From contig NW_026947496.1 in the NCBI RefSeq assembly GCF_034190915.1, positions 31,244,001-31,308,000 of the forward strand: 64,000 bases of DNA. The letters run 5' to 3'. The stretch comes from Cavia porcellus (lineage: Eukaryota > Chordata > Mammalia > Rodentia > Caviidae). The translations under genes were made by a program, and so were the position numbers. Below are positions 1 through 12,534 of the stretch, one piece after another (within the stretch, counting starts at the first letter, position 1; each line of letters starts with the position of its first letter). The notes under the pieces are model-generated. The model had not been told where the DNA came from. It saw only the letters and a list, made by a program, of their open reading frames with translations, and searched no databases.

Positions 1-115
1 TTCACATTTTACAGCTGCTGGGGAAGCTAGTGGCAGAAGTGGCACCTGCTTGGGTCACACAGTTCCTAAGCCACGTGCATTAGAACTGGGCCACTCCCCT
101 CAGGAGCCAGTCTGT
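1..115 (+). repeat. MIR-like SINE fragment
   Basis: The stretch reads like the centre of a MIR: a TTTTACAG...GAAGCTAG region followed by GGGTCACACAG and then CTAAG. The match is short and degraded, and it is cut by the window edge. Confidence 0.35.
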
Positions 116-864
116 TTGCATAGTGGTTTGGGGGATGCACCTGAACACTCACTAGGGATCTGGGTAAACTGAGGCTCGTGAGATGCTGATGTGTGACTGT
201 GAGAGACAGCACTGGCCCCTTGTCCACAGTCTGGATGGAGATGGGGTGAGAGAGACCCTCCCTGTGCTCTGTCTCCCTTATTAGAGGCGGCAAGGATTTG
301 GCTTTGGCTTTGCTGTCATCAGTGGGATAACAATTCTTCACATGGTTTGATAGTGCAGGATCCTCAGGCCTGGTATGGACCATGCGCTTCCTACTGAGCA
401 ACATGGAGAGGCCAGCCTGCTCTGGAGCTGTTGTTGGGAAACTGCTGTCGGTGGGGTCCCAAAAAAGGTTTGAGGACCTGGGTGGGAAGAAATCCGATCT
501 TCTGCCCCAGAGGATGAGCACAGTGAGGATGCCAGTCCTCAGGGAGAGAATGCCAGGTGAGGAGGCCATGCTGGGACACAGCAAAACCCACCAGGTGGGA
601 TTGTCAGGAGGAGGAAGTGACACGGGGCAGGAGGGCGGGATGGGAGCTGTGAGAGTAGGTACCTGGGCAGGAGGTCAGACCTGCTATGCCTTCTGAATGC
701 GATGCTGGACTGATTCTGCAGGATGACTTCACATTTAAAAAATATTCAGCCTGAGAAAATCGCAAGCTCTCTTCTATCTGTGGACTTGCCTCAAATCAGA
801 AGAAAATGCTTTACCTTCATGCTCAGAAATTAACTGTGGTGTGAGCAAAAACTGCAGTGAATGT

Positions 865-1180
865 TTAACGTTTTAAAAAATGTATTACAGTAAAAGACAC
901 ATTGCCATTGTGTCAAAATACCCCCCTTGTTGGGAACACACTTGTCCCATCCTTTTCACCACTTCAGAAGCAATTGTGCGAGTCCTTGTTTATGTCGTCA
1001 ATTGTATTCTCGTGACTGCTTCAGTGTCCTGAATTGATTCAAAATGTTTACCTCTTGTGGTCATTTTGACTCTGGGGAAGAGACAAGTTTCTCGGTGCCC
1101 AGTTTGGTGAATAAGGTGGATGATGATGCACCCGCATGTTTTTAGGAGTCTGTCATTCAGTTGGACGGGACTCTACAGCA
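865..1180 (-). pseudogene. Mariner-family transposase fossil, antisense
   Basis: Read on the minus strand, this encodes broken pieces of the C-terminal half of a mariner-type DDE transposase. The clearest match is the PPYSPNWAPRNLSLP stretch, corresponding to the family motif HPPYSPDLAPCDFFLFP just before the last catalytic aspartate. A second match further on resembles the terminal RWDKC...QGEYFEGD block. Several frameshifts and stop codons interrupt it, so it makes no protein. The N-terminal half is missing or unrecognisable. The element is an old DNA-transposon copy, unrelated to PGBD5, which derives from the piggyBac superfamily. Confidence 0.7.
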
Positions 1181-1189
1181 GCATTAATT

Positions 1190-1625
1190 GATCACAACAC
1201 ATCTCTTAGTTACTTTTCTTGTTGCTGACATAAAAACCTTGATTCCCAGAGTTAAAGGAGGAAAGGGTTATTGTAACTCATAGGTTTCAGTTCACAGTTG
1301 ACTAATTGCAAGGCAGGGTGGCATGGCAGAGGGACATTGCAGAGAAGAAACAGTTCATGGCAGGGAGAAAGCAGGAATACAGTAAGATAGCAAGGAAGCC
1401 AGCAAGGACAACAGACCATTCTGTCCCTTCTATTCTGTCTAGACTATCTGCCTTTCAGGCAGGAAGCACTCACACCCGGGTGGGGTGCCCTTAATCTTGG
1501 CATCTTACGTGAATCAGTTCCAGTGTCACATACTCTAGGTCCAGCCACATCTGAAAAGCCCCACCTATGACTGCATGAGGCTTTAGGGTGACATCTAACA
1601 CAAGCCATAATATTCAAAGCCACTG
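1190..1625 (-). repeat. MaLR-like LTR, antisense
   Basis: The segment begins near CTTAGTTACTTTTCTTGTTGCTG and ends near AACACAAGCCATAATATTCAAAG. It keeps the block order of an antisense MaLR-type LTR: GTTAAAGGAGGAAAGGGTTATT, then 'TTTCAGTTCACAG', then 'GGCATGGCAG', then an AGCC...ACA end. Two related antisense copies occur at 43560 and 57147. Subfamily not assigned. Confidence 0.5.
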
Positions 1626-1882
1626 AGGAAAGAGGACCTCTACACTGCTTAGGATAGTGGCAGATCAGTGTCCAGAGTGAGGAAGACTGTTTTCAGGGAG
1701 GTAGTGGCAGTGTATGTTATTAAACATCTAAATTTTAAAAATTAAGACGCTGTAATTTTTTACCAGCCCTTAATACAGCATCTGCACATTTGACTTGATA
1801 GATGTCCTACAAGTAACTCATGTCATTTTTTCCCCCAAAAGACCTCGTATCTTCGGAGTCCCAGAGACAGAAGGGGCAGTCT

Positions 1883-1899
1883 GCCAGCAGGGGGTCTGG
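1883..1899 (+). promoter_or_regulatory. CTCF-like motif, G-rich strand forward
   Basis: GCCAGCAGGGGGTCTGG fits the CCASYAGRKGGC core of the CTCF motif closely. It faces right, towards two motifs of opposite orientation at 6307 and 6693. Occupancy cannot be judged from sequence. Confidence 0.4.
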
Positions 1900-2160
1900 C
1901 GTGATGGTTGCTCACTGAGCCCCACCAGGCTCACTGCTCCTGCCATCACTGCAAGGAGTTAGGAGCTGCTAGATGGGCGGGCACAGGAGAGGCAGTGGCT
2001 TAGCCCTGCCCTGTCTCTGCTGTGGACTTCTTTGGTGACTGCTGGCAACACATGGGGCCTTAAGGAGGGTTTCAAATGACAAACACACTGTGTGAGATTG
2101 TGACAAAGACAAGTTGTACTGAGATAGTAACTTTTAATATATGAGCAATTATTTGTTTAT

Positions 2161-2356
2161 TGGTGCTGGAGATTGAAGCTAGGGTCTGCGTTGAGCTATA
2201 CATCCAGCCATTTTTGTTGTTGTCTTTTTTTTTTTTAAATTCAGGATCTTCTTAAGTTTGTGTTACCTAGACTGGGCTACAACTTGGGATCCCCCGCCTC
2301 CGCCTGCCTGAGTGCTGGGATTATACAGGCATGTGCCACCACACTTGGTTTATAGT
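2161..2356 (-). repeat. Composite B1 + ID SINE, antisense
   Basis: On the minus strand a B1-type monomer (GTGGTGGCACATGCCTGT, AATCCCAGCACTC) is followed by an A-rich linker and then an ID-type tRNA-derived unit (GGCTGGATGTATAGCTCA). The B1-linker-ID order is the composite SINE arrangement reported from squirrel-related rodents and helps point to that group. Confidence 0.75.
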
Positions 2357-3599
2357 GTGGGGTTCTTAATGTATCAAATATCAAGGCCTCCTGTGTACTT
2401 GCTATCATGATCTCAAAGTAGCAATGAGCATAAAACAGTTTGAAAAATCTGCAGTAATTAGTGTGATAAAAATAACTTGATTTTTAAATTAGAAGCCAGG
2501 TTCCAAGTTTGTTGGCTACATTCATAAAATAAAAGGACACTGAGGTTCAGTTGGAGGTATGTGATCCTTCTTCCTGTTAGAGTGTGTGGATGCCTAAATC
2601 TGAGCACCTCAGAGTGGGTGAGTATGGTGCCCACACCTCTGATCCCTGGTGGTGTGAAGTTAATCTCCAGTGCCAACCTGACAAGGTTTGTGGTTGTCTG
2701 GAGTCCAGGTGAAGCCTGACTTCTGGTGTGTGCAGGGAAGCCTGACCAGTGAGTGGGGGGACTGAGCGGGGACATCCACCCTCATATCAGGGCTCTGAGG
2801 ACCAAAAGACGCTTTTCTCTCCTGTAGATATGACTCATGCTCACCTTCCACACAGGGACGTGGAGACTCCAGGCTTTCCAACCTCAGACTCCAGACTGAC
2901 ACCAGTGACCCCTGGTCCTCAGGCCTCTGGACGTGGACTGGGTCACATTGCCACCTGCCAGGTCTCCAGGTTGCAGTTGGCCTGTCACATCCTGTCATGA
3001 CTCTGTGTCCAGGTAGCTGAATCTCAGTCTGTCTCTGATAAGCCGACTTACACAAGTGACTTTGTCTCCACCCTGCTGTGACATCAGATGGAAAGAGTTG
3101 GTGACCAAGAGCACCGGGAGGGGGTGTCTTCACGGAGGGCTGGGCTTTGGCTGGCGCTAAACTGATTGTGAGGGCAAAGGAGGAGCACATCTTCGCTGAG
3201 ACTGGGCTGCCCGAGCCACACCAACATGGGCCCCTGGTCCGTGTTTGTCCTGACATAGCCCCTGCAGTTTGTTGTCAAGCTGATGCTTCTCCGCTCAGCC
3301 ATCCCTCCACCCTGAATCCAGCTGGAAACAAAAGAGGGCAGAGGAAGACCCCAGAACAAAGACAGGTGAGGCCTTTCGAGACACTTCTCAGCCAAGAGAG
3401 GTAAAAGCATGTCTGGTCACAGCTTGTCCACAAAACTGCCTTGGTGTCCTCGGCCTGACGCTGCTCTGAATCTACAGGAGGTCTAGAGGAGGCTGCAGAG
3501 TGGGGAGGAGCTGTGTTCAGGGGCAAGAGGAGCAGATTAGTGTGTAGCATGCAGGGTACCACATGGGCAAGTGGAAGGGTGGGGGTAACAGTCCTCCCA

Positions 3600-3745
3600 G
3601 TGATGCTGGCTGGCACTGGCCAGCCCTGCACAAATGCCCACCTCCAATCCTTACAGCCTACGAAGATGTTAATCCCCACTTCACTGCTAAGGGAACTGGG
3701 CTTCAGTGAGCTGGGCTGACTGCCTAGTTCATTCACAAACACTGA
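3600..3745 (+). repeat. MIR fragment
   Basis: The order of an AATCCTTACAG region, then GGGAACTGGGCTTCAG, then GAGCTGGGCTGACTGCCTAGTTCA follows the MIR core. Diverged. Confidence 0.45.
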
Positions 3746-6306
3746 GGATGTCCCAACTCAGACTGTCCCAGACCTGATCCTTGGGAGGTCCTGCTACTGT
3801 GTTGTGGGAACCAAATAACAGGAAGGAAGCAGGTCCTGCAGAGTGACGAGGGCAAGACAGGGCCTTGTCATTAACAGATGGAGGGGGAGAGGGGCTGGAG
3901 GATGCCCCAAAGCAGACGAGGCTTACAGAACTCTGCATCCTGCCATTGGCATCCTGCCTCACCTTAGGATGGTGACCGACCCTATCTGTGACAGGGCCTT
4001 CTGCTTCCACGTTGGTGTCACCATCCCAGGAGAAGTAAAAAGAGCAGATCCCCACCTGGGCCAACCTGACTGCTGCCACCAGGCTCTCCTGAGAAAGACT
4101 GGACCTGGGACCTGGAGAGCTTCCTGCTGGGGTGCTGAGGCCTCCGTGAACATGTGAAGGTGTGGTGAGGGACAGGGGTGGCAGCAGCTGGGCCTCTACA
4201 GCTTACTTTGTGCTCTGAGCTCCTAGACTGACTGTGAGGCAGGGCTGGGAGGCGGAGCCAGGCATGAAGACTGCTCCCTGCAGGGGCAGGAGCTGATCCC
4301 AGCAGGCAAGGTCAGCAAGGGGCAGTGCAAGATGGGCCAGGCTGCCCCTGCCCTAGTAGAGGACGGTCACCAGGAGGACACATCAGAGAGGCTAAAGAAA
4401 CAAACTCAGGAGGAACAGGCCCTGCAGCAGGTGAGGAGGGCACACATTGCTTCTGGCTAGGAGTTGAGCAGGACTTGAGAGGGTGCTGGTGGAGCTGGAT
4501 GGAGGGGAAGCGTGGACATCCCTCCCTTTTCACTTCTGCCCCCCACATGGGGTTTGGAGGCCATCAGCACTTGGGGTGTCTTATGCTCAAGGATCCAACA
4601 GCTGAGCAAGAGTGGAAGGGTGGGCTTTGGCTAGGGCTTCACAGGCCTGGACCATGACAGCCACTCAGCCATGCATCTGCCAGGCACAACCCTGTGTGTC
4701 GGTGTCACATTTTGTCACATAGGGTTCATGGATCAGTCATCCAGAGCTGCATTTCAAGTGTGCTCAGACATTGATGACAGCTTTGCCTGTGTCACTGTGG
4801 TCAAAACAGCCATCTGAGCCCCTTTCTGGGGCTTTAGAATGTTTCCCTTTGCCTTTGCATGACTCTTACAGAACTTGGGACTTAAAGGATACCACATTCA
4901 GTCTTGGAGCTGAGCCTTGCAGGGCTCATGTAGCCTACAGCCACCACCTGCCTGGAGCTCCTCCAGTCACAGGGCCCTGCAGAACCCTGAGTTGAGTGCT
5001 AGGTAAAGCCAAGGGTCCTTGTTTCTGGGGTTCCAGAGACACTGCTGATGCTGCTGCAGGTCTGGGCTGCTCTTGTAGAGGGCGGGGACTTAGCTCCCTG
5101 TGCTGGTTGGACAGCTGTGTGAGGCAGCAAGGCCCCCACCCCTTTTAGTGACAGGTGAATGCTGATTTCATATGAAGCATGGAGCAGCAGTCAGGTAATG
5201 CCCAAACCAGATTGGAAGCTGGTATCATGGGCTTGGTTATGGACCCTGATCTGGGTCTGTTTCCTCCTCTGTTGAGTGGATATGTGATGGTCACAAGGTT
5301 AGAGAACAGTGTTCCTTGTCCTGCGGGCTGCTGTTACCCTGATTGGCAGCTTTACAGAGGAGTGTCCCCGGCTGTCATCATTCTACGTACATGGCCTCCC
5401 TTTCAGGGCCACCACATCCTCCCCCTTCCAAGGACATAGCACTCTTGCTGAGGCTGCCTGAGAGGGTGCTTTAGGTCAGGGTTGCCAGAGCAATGAAGGC
5501 TCTTATCAGCCAGAAGTTTCTTCAAGAGGACAGTGCGGGGAAAGAGCTGCTTGGGCTGTGTTCCTGTCCTGAGTTTCATTAATCAGTTTTGTCTCTGACT
5601 TCTCATTTTCATTCAAAACCTGCTTCTTTTATCTTAGCCAGCTGAGCCCAAGAGGCAGAGAATCCCATCTTGAGTGTGGAGTGCAGTGTGCCAAGTGTGT
5701 GGGTCAGACACTGAAGTGAGGGTGGGGTGGGAAGGGAGTGTGCATCTCAGCAACCTGGGGTCCAGCCAGCTGCCACCACAATATCTTGCTGGGTCATGAA
5801 CTGCAGAGTTGGAAAAGTGCCCACTCTACACTGTCCCCTACACCACTGTCCCAATATGCCCCTCCTGTGGGTCATTAAAGTCATCTGTGCCTGGGTGGAT
5901 GTGTTAAAAGGTGTCCCCCAGAGGAAGGCCACAGCACTCTTTAGCTTGACTCCTCTCTGCTGTCCTGAGCTGTCCTGATAACTATGTGGCAGCCCACAGA
6001 TAGCTCAGTGGGCAGGTACCTGAGGCTCCAGGCCTGGCCTGAGGTCTTCTTGTTCTGTTTCTTGTCTTCACAGAATTGAAGAACCCCACTCCCCACAAGC
6101 TCACATGATCCTCCTCAAGTACTTAGTACAAGGCAGTTTCTTGAGGATTCCCAGGGCCCACCAGTTCAATAAACCAAAGCGCAGGGTGATGCCCAGAACA
6201 GCATTGCTGGGGAAGTCTCAGTGACTAAGGGATTCCCAGAAGAGGGCAGCAGTGAGCACATACAGACTAGAGAAGCACAGGGCTGACCTAGAGGATGCTC
6301 TAACCA

Positions 6307-6325
6307 CACTGGCGCCCTCTGCTGG
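6307..6325 (-). promoter_or_regulatory. CTCF-like motif, reverse orientation
   Basis: CACTGGCGCCCTCTGCTGG is the reverse complement of a near-consensus CTCF core (CCAGCAGAGGGCGCCA). It is the best of the CTCF-like matches in the window and faces left, so it is convergent with the motif at 1883. Confidence 0.5.
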
Positions 6326-6692
6326 TTACCTGGGGTTGCCCCTTGTCACGAGGGCAGGTGTGTGCAAGTAGGGGACATGCAACTGAGCAGGGGCACACAC
6401 TGCCCCTGTCCTCTGCAGGGCCTGTGCTGGCTTCTTCAAAGCACACAAGTGTGAGCTGTTTAAGATGCCGCTATGGGAAAGGCCAAGGTCGGCCACTTAA
6501 CACCGGCTCTTGGAGAGGGAGGATGACCTAGCACTGCCCAGCGGTGGTGGTAATCTGTCAGGTGTGGAATATGAACTGTCCCTCTTCTGTCGGGTGAAAG
6601 CAGGCAGCACCCGTTCCTCCCAAGTATCTGACTAGGTCACTGTTCATTGAGCAGATGCTGTCTTGCCTTGTACTTTAGGCTCCCATGCTGTA

Positions 6693-6711
6693 CTCTGCTG
6701 CCCTCTGCTGG
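6693..6711 (-). promoter_or_regulatory. CTCF-like motif, reverse orientation
   Basis: CTCTGCTGCCCTCTGCTGG contains the CTGCCCTCTGCTGG core on the reverse orientation, 386 bp from the stronger motif at 6307. The pair faces the same way. Confidence 0.4.
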
Positions 6712-7685
6712 ACTTGTTGGGAACAGTCTTGTCTCCTCTAAGAAGGGAATTAAGTTTGGAAAGGTGAACAAGGGCAGTTTCTGTGACCATGGACAATCAG
6801 TGATCAGTGGAGAGGTACAAACATCACGTTTTGGAGATGATTGGATCAAGATAAGGTTGAATTGTTGCATATTTTTTGTTCTAATACTGTTGAGATGACA
6901 GGAGACGCCTACATTCCTCCCTCCCTTCCCTAGGATGCCAGGGAAGCAGTCCTGGGTGTTGACTGTTCCATGCCACTGTCTCCACCAGTACCCTTACCCT
7001 GGCAGGCCCTCTCCATTTGGGGCTGGTGTCTGCCCTGCCAAGTGTAGTCATTCTGCCTTGCTGGATGGGAATGTGGACAAAAGGACTGCTGCTAGGGCTA
7101 GGCAACTGGTGACAGTCACCCACCTGAAGACAGGTTTCACTTGTCTCTGCTGGTACCCAGGGTGGGGTGAGGTTCAGGAGGACAGAGCTGGTGCAGTCAT
7201 AGCACAGAAATCCTGGGTCACTTACCTTCGGCCTTCTAAGTTCCACAGGCACAATCCTTTCTGCAGCAGCCTTTGCAGGGGTGCAAACAGGTTGTTTTGC
7301 CCTGGGGTTTCAGGGCAAACGTGGGTCCCTCATGGCAAACAGGAGGGGCCATCCCCTGAATTTTGAGATTCACACACACAGTCTGTGGTCCCAGAAGAAT
7401 TCCCATCGTGGTTCCTGTAAGACACAGTCCCACCTCCGGCCCCAGCAGGGCATGTTTTTCACTCTTCCTGCCCTGGCCCCGTGGGAAGCTTGTGTCTCTC
7501 CATGGCTCAGTAGTCCCTGGTGGCAGAAGCTGACCTTGCTCACCTCACAACCCTGGGGCTTAGCATCCCCTCCAGAACCCAGGAAAAGCTTTTAAATGAC
7601 GTTTGTCTGCTTGCTATGTGTGGTCCTCCTCAGACCAGAACACAGCTTGATCTTCCTGTGGGAAATCCTGAGGATTTCTGGGGTC

Positions 7686-8062
7686 CCCTATGGTTTGGGT
7701 ATATGTGTCTCTCAGGAGCACATTGCTAAAGATGAATTCCCCACTGTGAGACATTAAGAGAGGGGAAATTTAACACAGCATGGTATTTAGAGGTGGAGCC
7801 TTTGGGAGGTGATTGGGATTGGTTATGGTCACTGGGGTAGGGTCCCAGTGATGGAATCCTTGTGGCTTTATAAGGAGAGGAACTGGAACACACACACACA
7901 CTTACACACACTTGCATACTGTGTCTTGCTATGAGAACCTGAACTGCCTTAGGACAGCAACCTGAAGCCCTGACCTTGGACCTCCAGAAGCCAGAACGTC
8001 TTTTCTTTATGAAGTTACTCAGCCGCAAGATGTTGTTATAGCGATAAAAGGTGGACTAATAC
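7686..8062 (+). repeat. Solitary MaLR-type LTR (MST/MLT1-like)
   Basis: The block order is that of an MST/MLT1 LTR in sense: TATGGTTTGGGTATATGTGTC at the start, TTTAGAGGTGGAGCCTTTGG, GTGGCTTTATAAGGAGAGG, a CA-rich segment, GACCTCCAGAAGCCAGAAC and GTGGACTAATACAG at the end. No internal sequence or second LTR adjoins it, so it is a solo LTR. Confidence 0.75.
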
Positions 8063-10030
8063 AGCCCCTGAAGCCCATACCACTGGGAGGCAGCATCAGA
8101 ATTCAGTACATGCGGCTGAGAAGGCAGACCTCGGGGTCAGTAACCTGAGTCAGTCGTGCTGCTTATTTATAGTCTCTGGTCAGCTCCTTGGTGAAGTCTG
8201 TCCTCTCTCTCGGTGTGCTCCTGCCTCTGGAAATCTTTTATACAAAAGGTTCCATTCACACCCTGCTGCTCCAGGGGGACAGTTCTTGAGGCCTGAGGAT
8301 GTGTAGCCAGGTGGCAGTTGCTATGGTGGGTATGGAGGGGCAGGCAAGGACCAGACCAGGGCTGCCCCCTAGGGCCGGTCTAGGGGCCCCCACGGCAGGG
8401 GGAGGAGTGTATGGGGTGAGGAAGGCAGGGAGTAGACACCTGCAGAGAGCAGTCAGAGGCAGAGAGATAGAAGATGGGACAGAGAAAGCCACTCATTAGA
8501 AAGCATTACATCTGGGACCAACTTAAAGGTAACTAACTCTACTTCCTAAAAGCTAGAGTGAAAGTTGGTACACTGAGATCTTACAGGGTGTTTGAAAATT
8601 ACTTTTGGCTTACAGAAAAGCTTAAAAGCTTCGGCATTGTGTATTACAAAAAGTATTTTATTTCCTGTTTTAAGTTGGAAAGCCCATGCTTCTCAGAATC
8701 TTTTTACCTTTTTACAAAACTGAGAGGAAGCGCAGGCACCTGGGCTCCTCTGGCTTCTGCCACAGGATCACTCAGGCTCCACAGTCTTCTGGGAAGCAGG
8801 AGGTGAGGACACAGGGCAGCCACGGGCAGCAGCAGGGGGAGCCTCAGGCAGCAGAGAAGCCTTGCAGCAGAGGGGAGATGGGAGGGAGCCAGCGAGCTAC
8901 AGCAGAGTCAGGGCCCAGACAGAGTCAGCTCCCAGGGCCCTGGGCAGTTTCTTTGACCTCCACCATTGCCCCCGGGCTGCAGGCCCTGGTGCTTCCGTGA
9001 GGGACCTTCCCACAGGAGCACCAGAGGCCAGCATGGTGCGTCCCAGTGCCCTCCAATAAGCTTTGTTGAAGAAATAACCACATGACAAATACCTGAATTA
9101 AATCATCACGTTAGTGGGGGGGAGTGCACACTTCACACTGTGGAATCCAGAATTTAGCTTACAGTGTACAAATTTGTAAAAATGTACAGCAAATGTGCCC
9201 TAGTGTAAAATCCACACCATTACAGAAGGGAACGTTGTGATGACATCACCAAGTGCTGGCTACCTGTGCAGTTCCTGATGCGATTAAATATCCTACTCCC
9301 ACCCCCAGAGATTCTCAACTGAAAACTGGAGGGAAACTGAGAAAAAAAAAATAATGAAGGAAGGTGAAAATGGAAATCTTGAACTGCAGCCTCCTGCGGT
9401 CACCGCCCACTGGCTTCCGTGTTATCACCAATGGCCACTTGCTCCTCACCTCGGAGGAGAGGGGCGCCCAGGAGGCTCTCCACCAGCATCGAGGGCTGGG
9501 GTAGAGGTGGCCATGACTGCAGGCCGTGCGCGTGGGTGGACATTGGCTAGGGCCTGACCTTAGGAAAGAGGAGAGACGGCCAAGCCCCAGATGTGATGAA
9601 CACGAGGTCCACCAAGGAGCCTCAGGCAAGTGGCCAGCCCCCTTGAGTCAGACCTCACCCCCCCCCCAGTCTTCCCACCTTCATGTGGTTTTCTGAGTGG
9701 ACCCCCATCCTTGCCCTCCTGGTCACTGTCTTGTCACAGGGCGGGCCAGGCCTGGACAAGAAGTGGACTAATATGACCCACAGTGCCTGGCCTGTACCAA
9801 GTGGATGCTGTGCTGCAGGGTAAAGGAGGCCCTGTGGTGTAGTATCAAGAAGGACGGAGGGACCAAACATGGCCCACACAGTCCTATGATCCAGAGCTGC
9901 GGCTCACGCCTCACGTGGTTCTGGTTGTTCTGGGTGCACCTCCCACCCAATGAGACAGGACAGTCCCTGGCCTTCTCTCTCCCTGTCCCTCAAGGTCAAT
10001 GGAGATGAGGTTTTTAAAGAGAGAAAATCT

Positions 10031-10145
10031 AGCCAGGTTGTGGTGGCACATGCCTGTCATCCCAGCACTTGGGAGGCTGAGGCAAGAGGATAGCCATGAA
10101 TTCAATACCTACATAGCAAGACCTTGTCTCAATAAATAAATGAAT
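10031..10145 (+). repeat. B1-type SINE with A-rich tail
   Basis: GTGGTGGCACATGCCTGTCA, CCCAGCACTTGGGAGGCTGA and CAAGACCTTGTCTCA are the diagnostic 7SL-derived B1 blocks. It ends in an AATAAATGAATAAATAAAATAAA tail. Confidence 0.85.
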
Positions 10146-12251
10146 AAATAAAATAAACGAACTGAAAACTAAGATGGGGAAAAAGTGATTAGAAAGCTAA
10201 AGTCTCACTCCCCAATTCCTGAACGTAGACCATTCTGTATCTATTCAGAGGTGGAAACTGAGACACAGAAGGACCAACAGGGCAGGACTGCAAGCACCCA
10301 CAGGAAGGTGTCTGTGCAGGACCTCAGGGCGCTCCTGGCCCGGCTCCACGCTCCAAATATTGCTCAGAGCAAGTGAGGTCCCCTCCATTTCTGTTTTCAT
10401 CTCCAAATCTATATACAACTAGCAAGCTTCCAAATACCTAGAGATTTAAAAAAACAAATTTTTACATGTTGTAGCCAGCAAAGACAAGATTACTTTACAA
10501 CCAAACACATTCTAGTGGTTTCCTCTCTTTACAGTGACTTGGTGTACCCGGGAGGGCAGGTTTTGAACATGCTTCCCGCTTCGGGTAAGGGGAGGAGGAA
10601 GTGGTCTCACTAGGCAGCTACCAGCCTGCTTCAGACAGTAGCCAAGTCACCCCACGGAGCTCAGAGTGGGAAACGTGGCTGGACTCGGGGACAGGGCACA
10701 TGTGCACTGATGACTGAAGGACCAACGGCTGCCATGGGCTGCTGCCCAGCCAGAGGGCACCTGGCGAGTCTGTGTGCTAGTTTTGTGGCAACAGCCCAAG
10801 TTCCACCTTGGAACCTGATGCTTTTGTCTCTTATTGGAAGACTGATGAGAAAAGGTTATCAGCTTTGAAAGAGACCTACAGGAAGCCACACAGGAAGATG
10901 AGTGATAACAGGGTGAAAAGCAGGAAACTGAGGCAGTGTTCCAGGCAGTGTTAGGAAGGCAGGCAAGGCTGCAGAGATGCCCCAGGGCTGTAATGTTACT
11001 GGGTTGGGTTCTTATTCAGGCTCTTAATGTCCTCAACAATCAGGCAAGACACTTGAGCAGCAATAGACCAGTGATTTGAAAGAAAAAACAATCTACAGTC
11101 CACACAGTGGGTGCAGGGCAGGACTCCTGCCAGTGTGCAGTTTGACTGAGCCCCTCCAAGGTTTTTGACCTTTTATGGCCCTGAGAGGAGCAGTCTCAGC
11201 TTCCAAAGCTCATGGCTGGGGGAAGGGGGGTGTCCTGCTTAGTCAGTGACACGGTATTAGAGTGGCCAAGGGTTGCAGAAGGCCACTAGGTATGAGCCTG
11301 GGGACTTACTGTGTATAAAGGAAATTACTTGGTTACTTTCCCTCATTGTATTGAGTGCTGGGCATCCTGGTCCTGGGCTAATGTTTAACTCAGAAGGAGG
11401 ATCTAATCCCAGAAAGTGAGCTCCAAAGATGGCCAGCCCCTCTTCTTTCTCTAGCCTTATGCTTAGCTTCCTCCTGCCTCTGTAACAGAAGCGGTGTCTC
11501 TGGACAGAGGTCTTTACACAGCAGGCAGTCGGGGCACTTTCCTGGTCACTGTAGCAGGCTCCTTTGGTCCTCTGATCACGCCAGGCCTGGCTTACTGAGA
11601 CTGGAGGAGCCCATGTGGGAGGGCAGAGTTCCAACACGGAGCTGGTACAAGGGTCAAGGCACTCAGAGCCTCAATGTGGTATGGAGCAGAGGGTTGCTTG
11701 GCCCAGACCTCAGGTCCCTCTGACAACTCCAGAGCTGGACTCCCTGTGGCTATGAGGTGGAATTAGTCCGGGATGCTCAGCAAGGGGCTCCTCCCTATCC
11801 TAAACTCTGAGCTCAGCTTCAGCTTCAGCAGTTATTGAACCAGAAACACACACCCCTCTGTGGAGGATGAGAAAAGCACCCAAGGGAAGGGACTCTGAAC
11901 TCACAGTGACTGGTGACCCGTCCTCTCACAGCCCAGGACAGCAGTGGCTGCTGTGGGAGGGTGCAGCCTGGTGCAGGCAGCCTGGGTGCCACAGATCTCC
12001 CCCTGCCTGTCCACAGGGAGAGAGTGCAGCCCCCCGGGGTCCTCTGAGTCACACAGGCTTTGCCCATCAGCGTTTCAGACACTGTGCCCAGCAACAGAAA
12101 GCTGATTCACACAGGGCCTTTCCTGGTCACCAGGGGTAGCCAGTGTCCACCTCAGGGCCACTGAGGCTGCTTGACAAGCAGTTTCTAAGTCAGGTCCTGA
12201 GTCTTCCTAATCCATAACACACCATTTTGAAACAGACTCTCCACACACACT

Positions 12252-12271
12252 CCCACCCCACCCCCACCCCC
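12252..12271 (-). other. G-quadruplex-type G-run cluster (minus strand)
   Basis: The minus strand reads GGGGGTGGGGGTGGGGTGGG, four G runs separated by single T residues. It sits about 820 bp past the predicted PGBD5 poly(A) site, on the strand that read-through RNA would carry. Confidence 0.5.
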
Positions 12272-12534
12272 TACACCTTATGACTGAGTCCGCTCAGCCT
12301 CCCTGCAGGCCCAAAGTGCTTCCCCTTATCAACAGGAAATCGGGTCTCAGAGCCAGAAGAGGCACCACCTTCTGTGACCAGTCTCCAGCTGCCCTGGAGT
12401 ACAACGTCTCCTGTCAACTGAGAAGACACACAACACATGAAGGACAGCTGACGGCAGGAGAAGGCTGGCCTGCAGGTTCCTCAGAGGGGTGGGCACCGAA
12501 ATGTCTACACGGTCCTCCCTTCGGCAGAGGGAAT

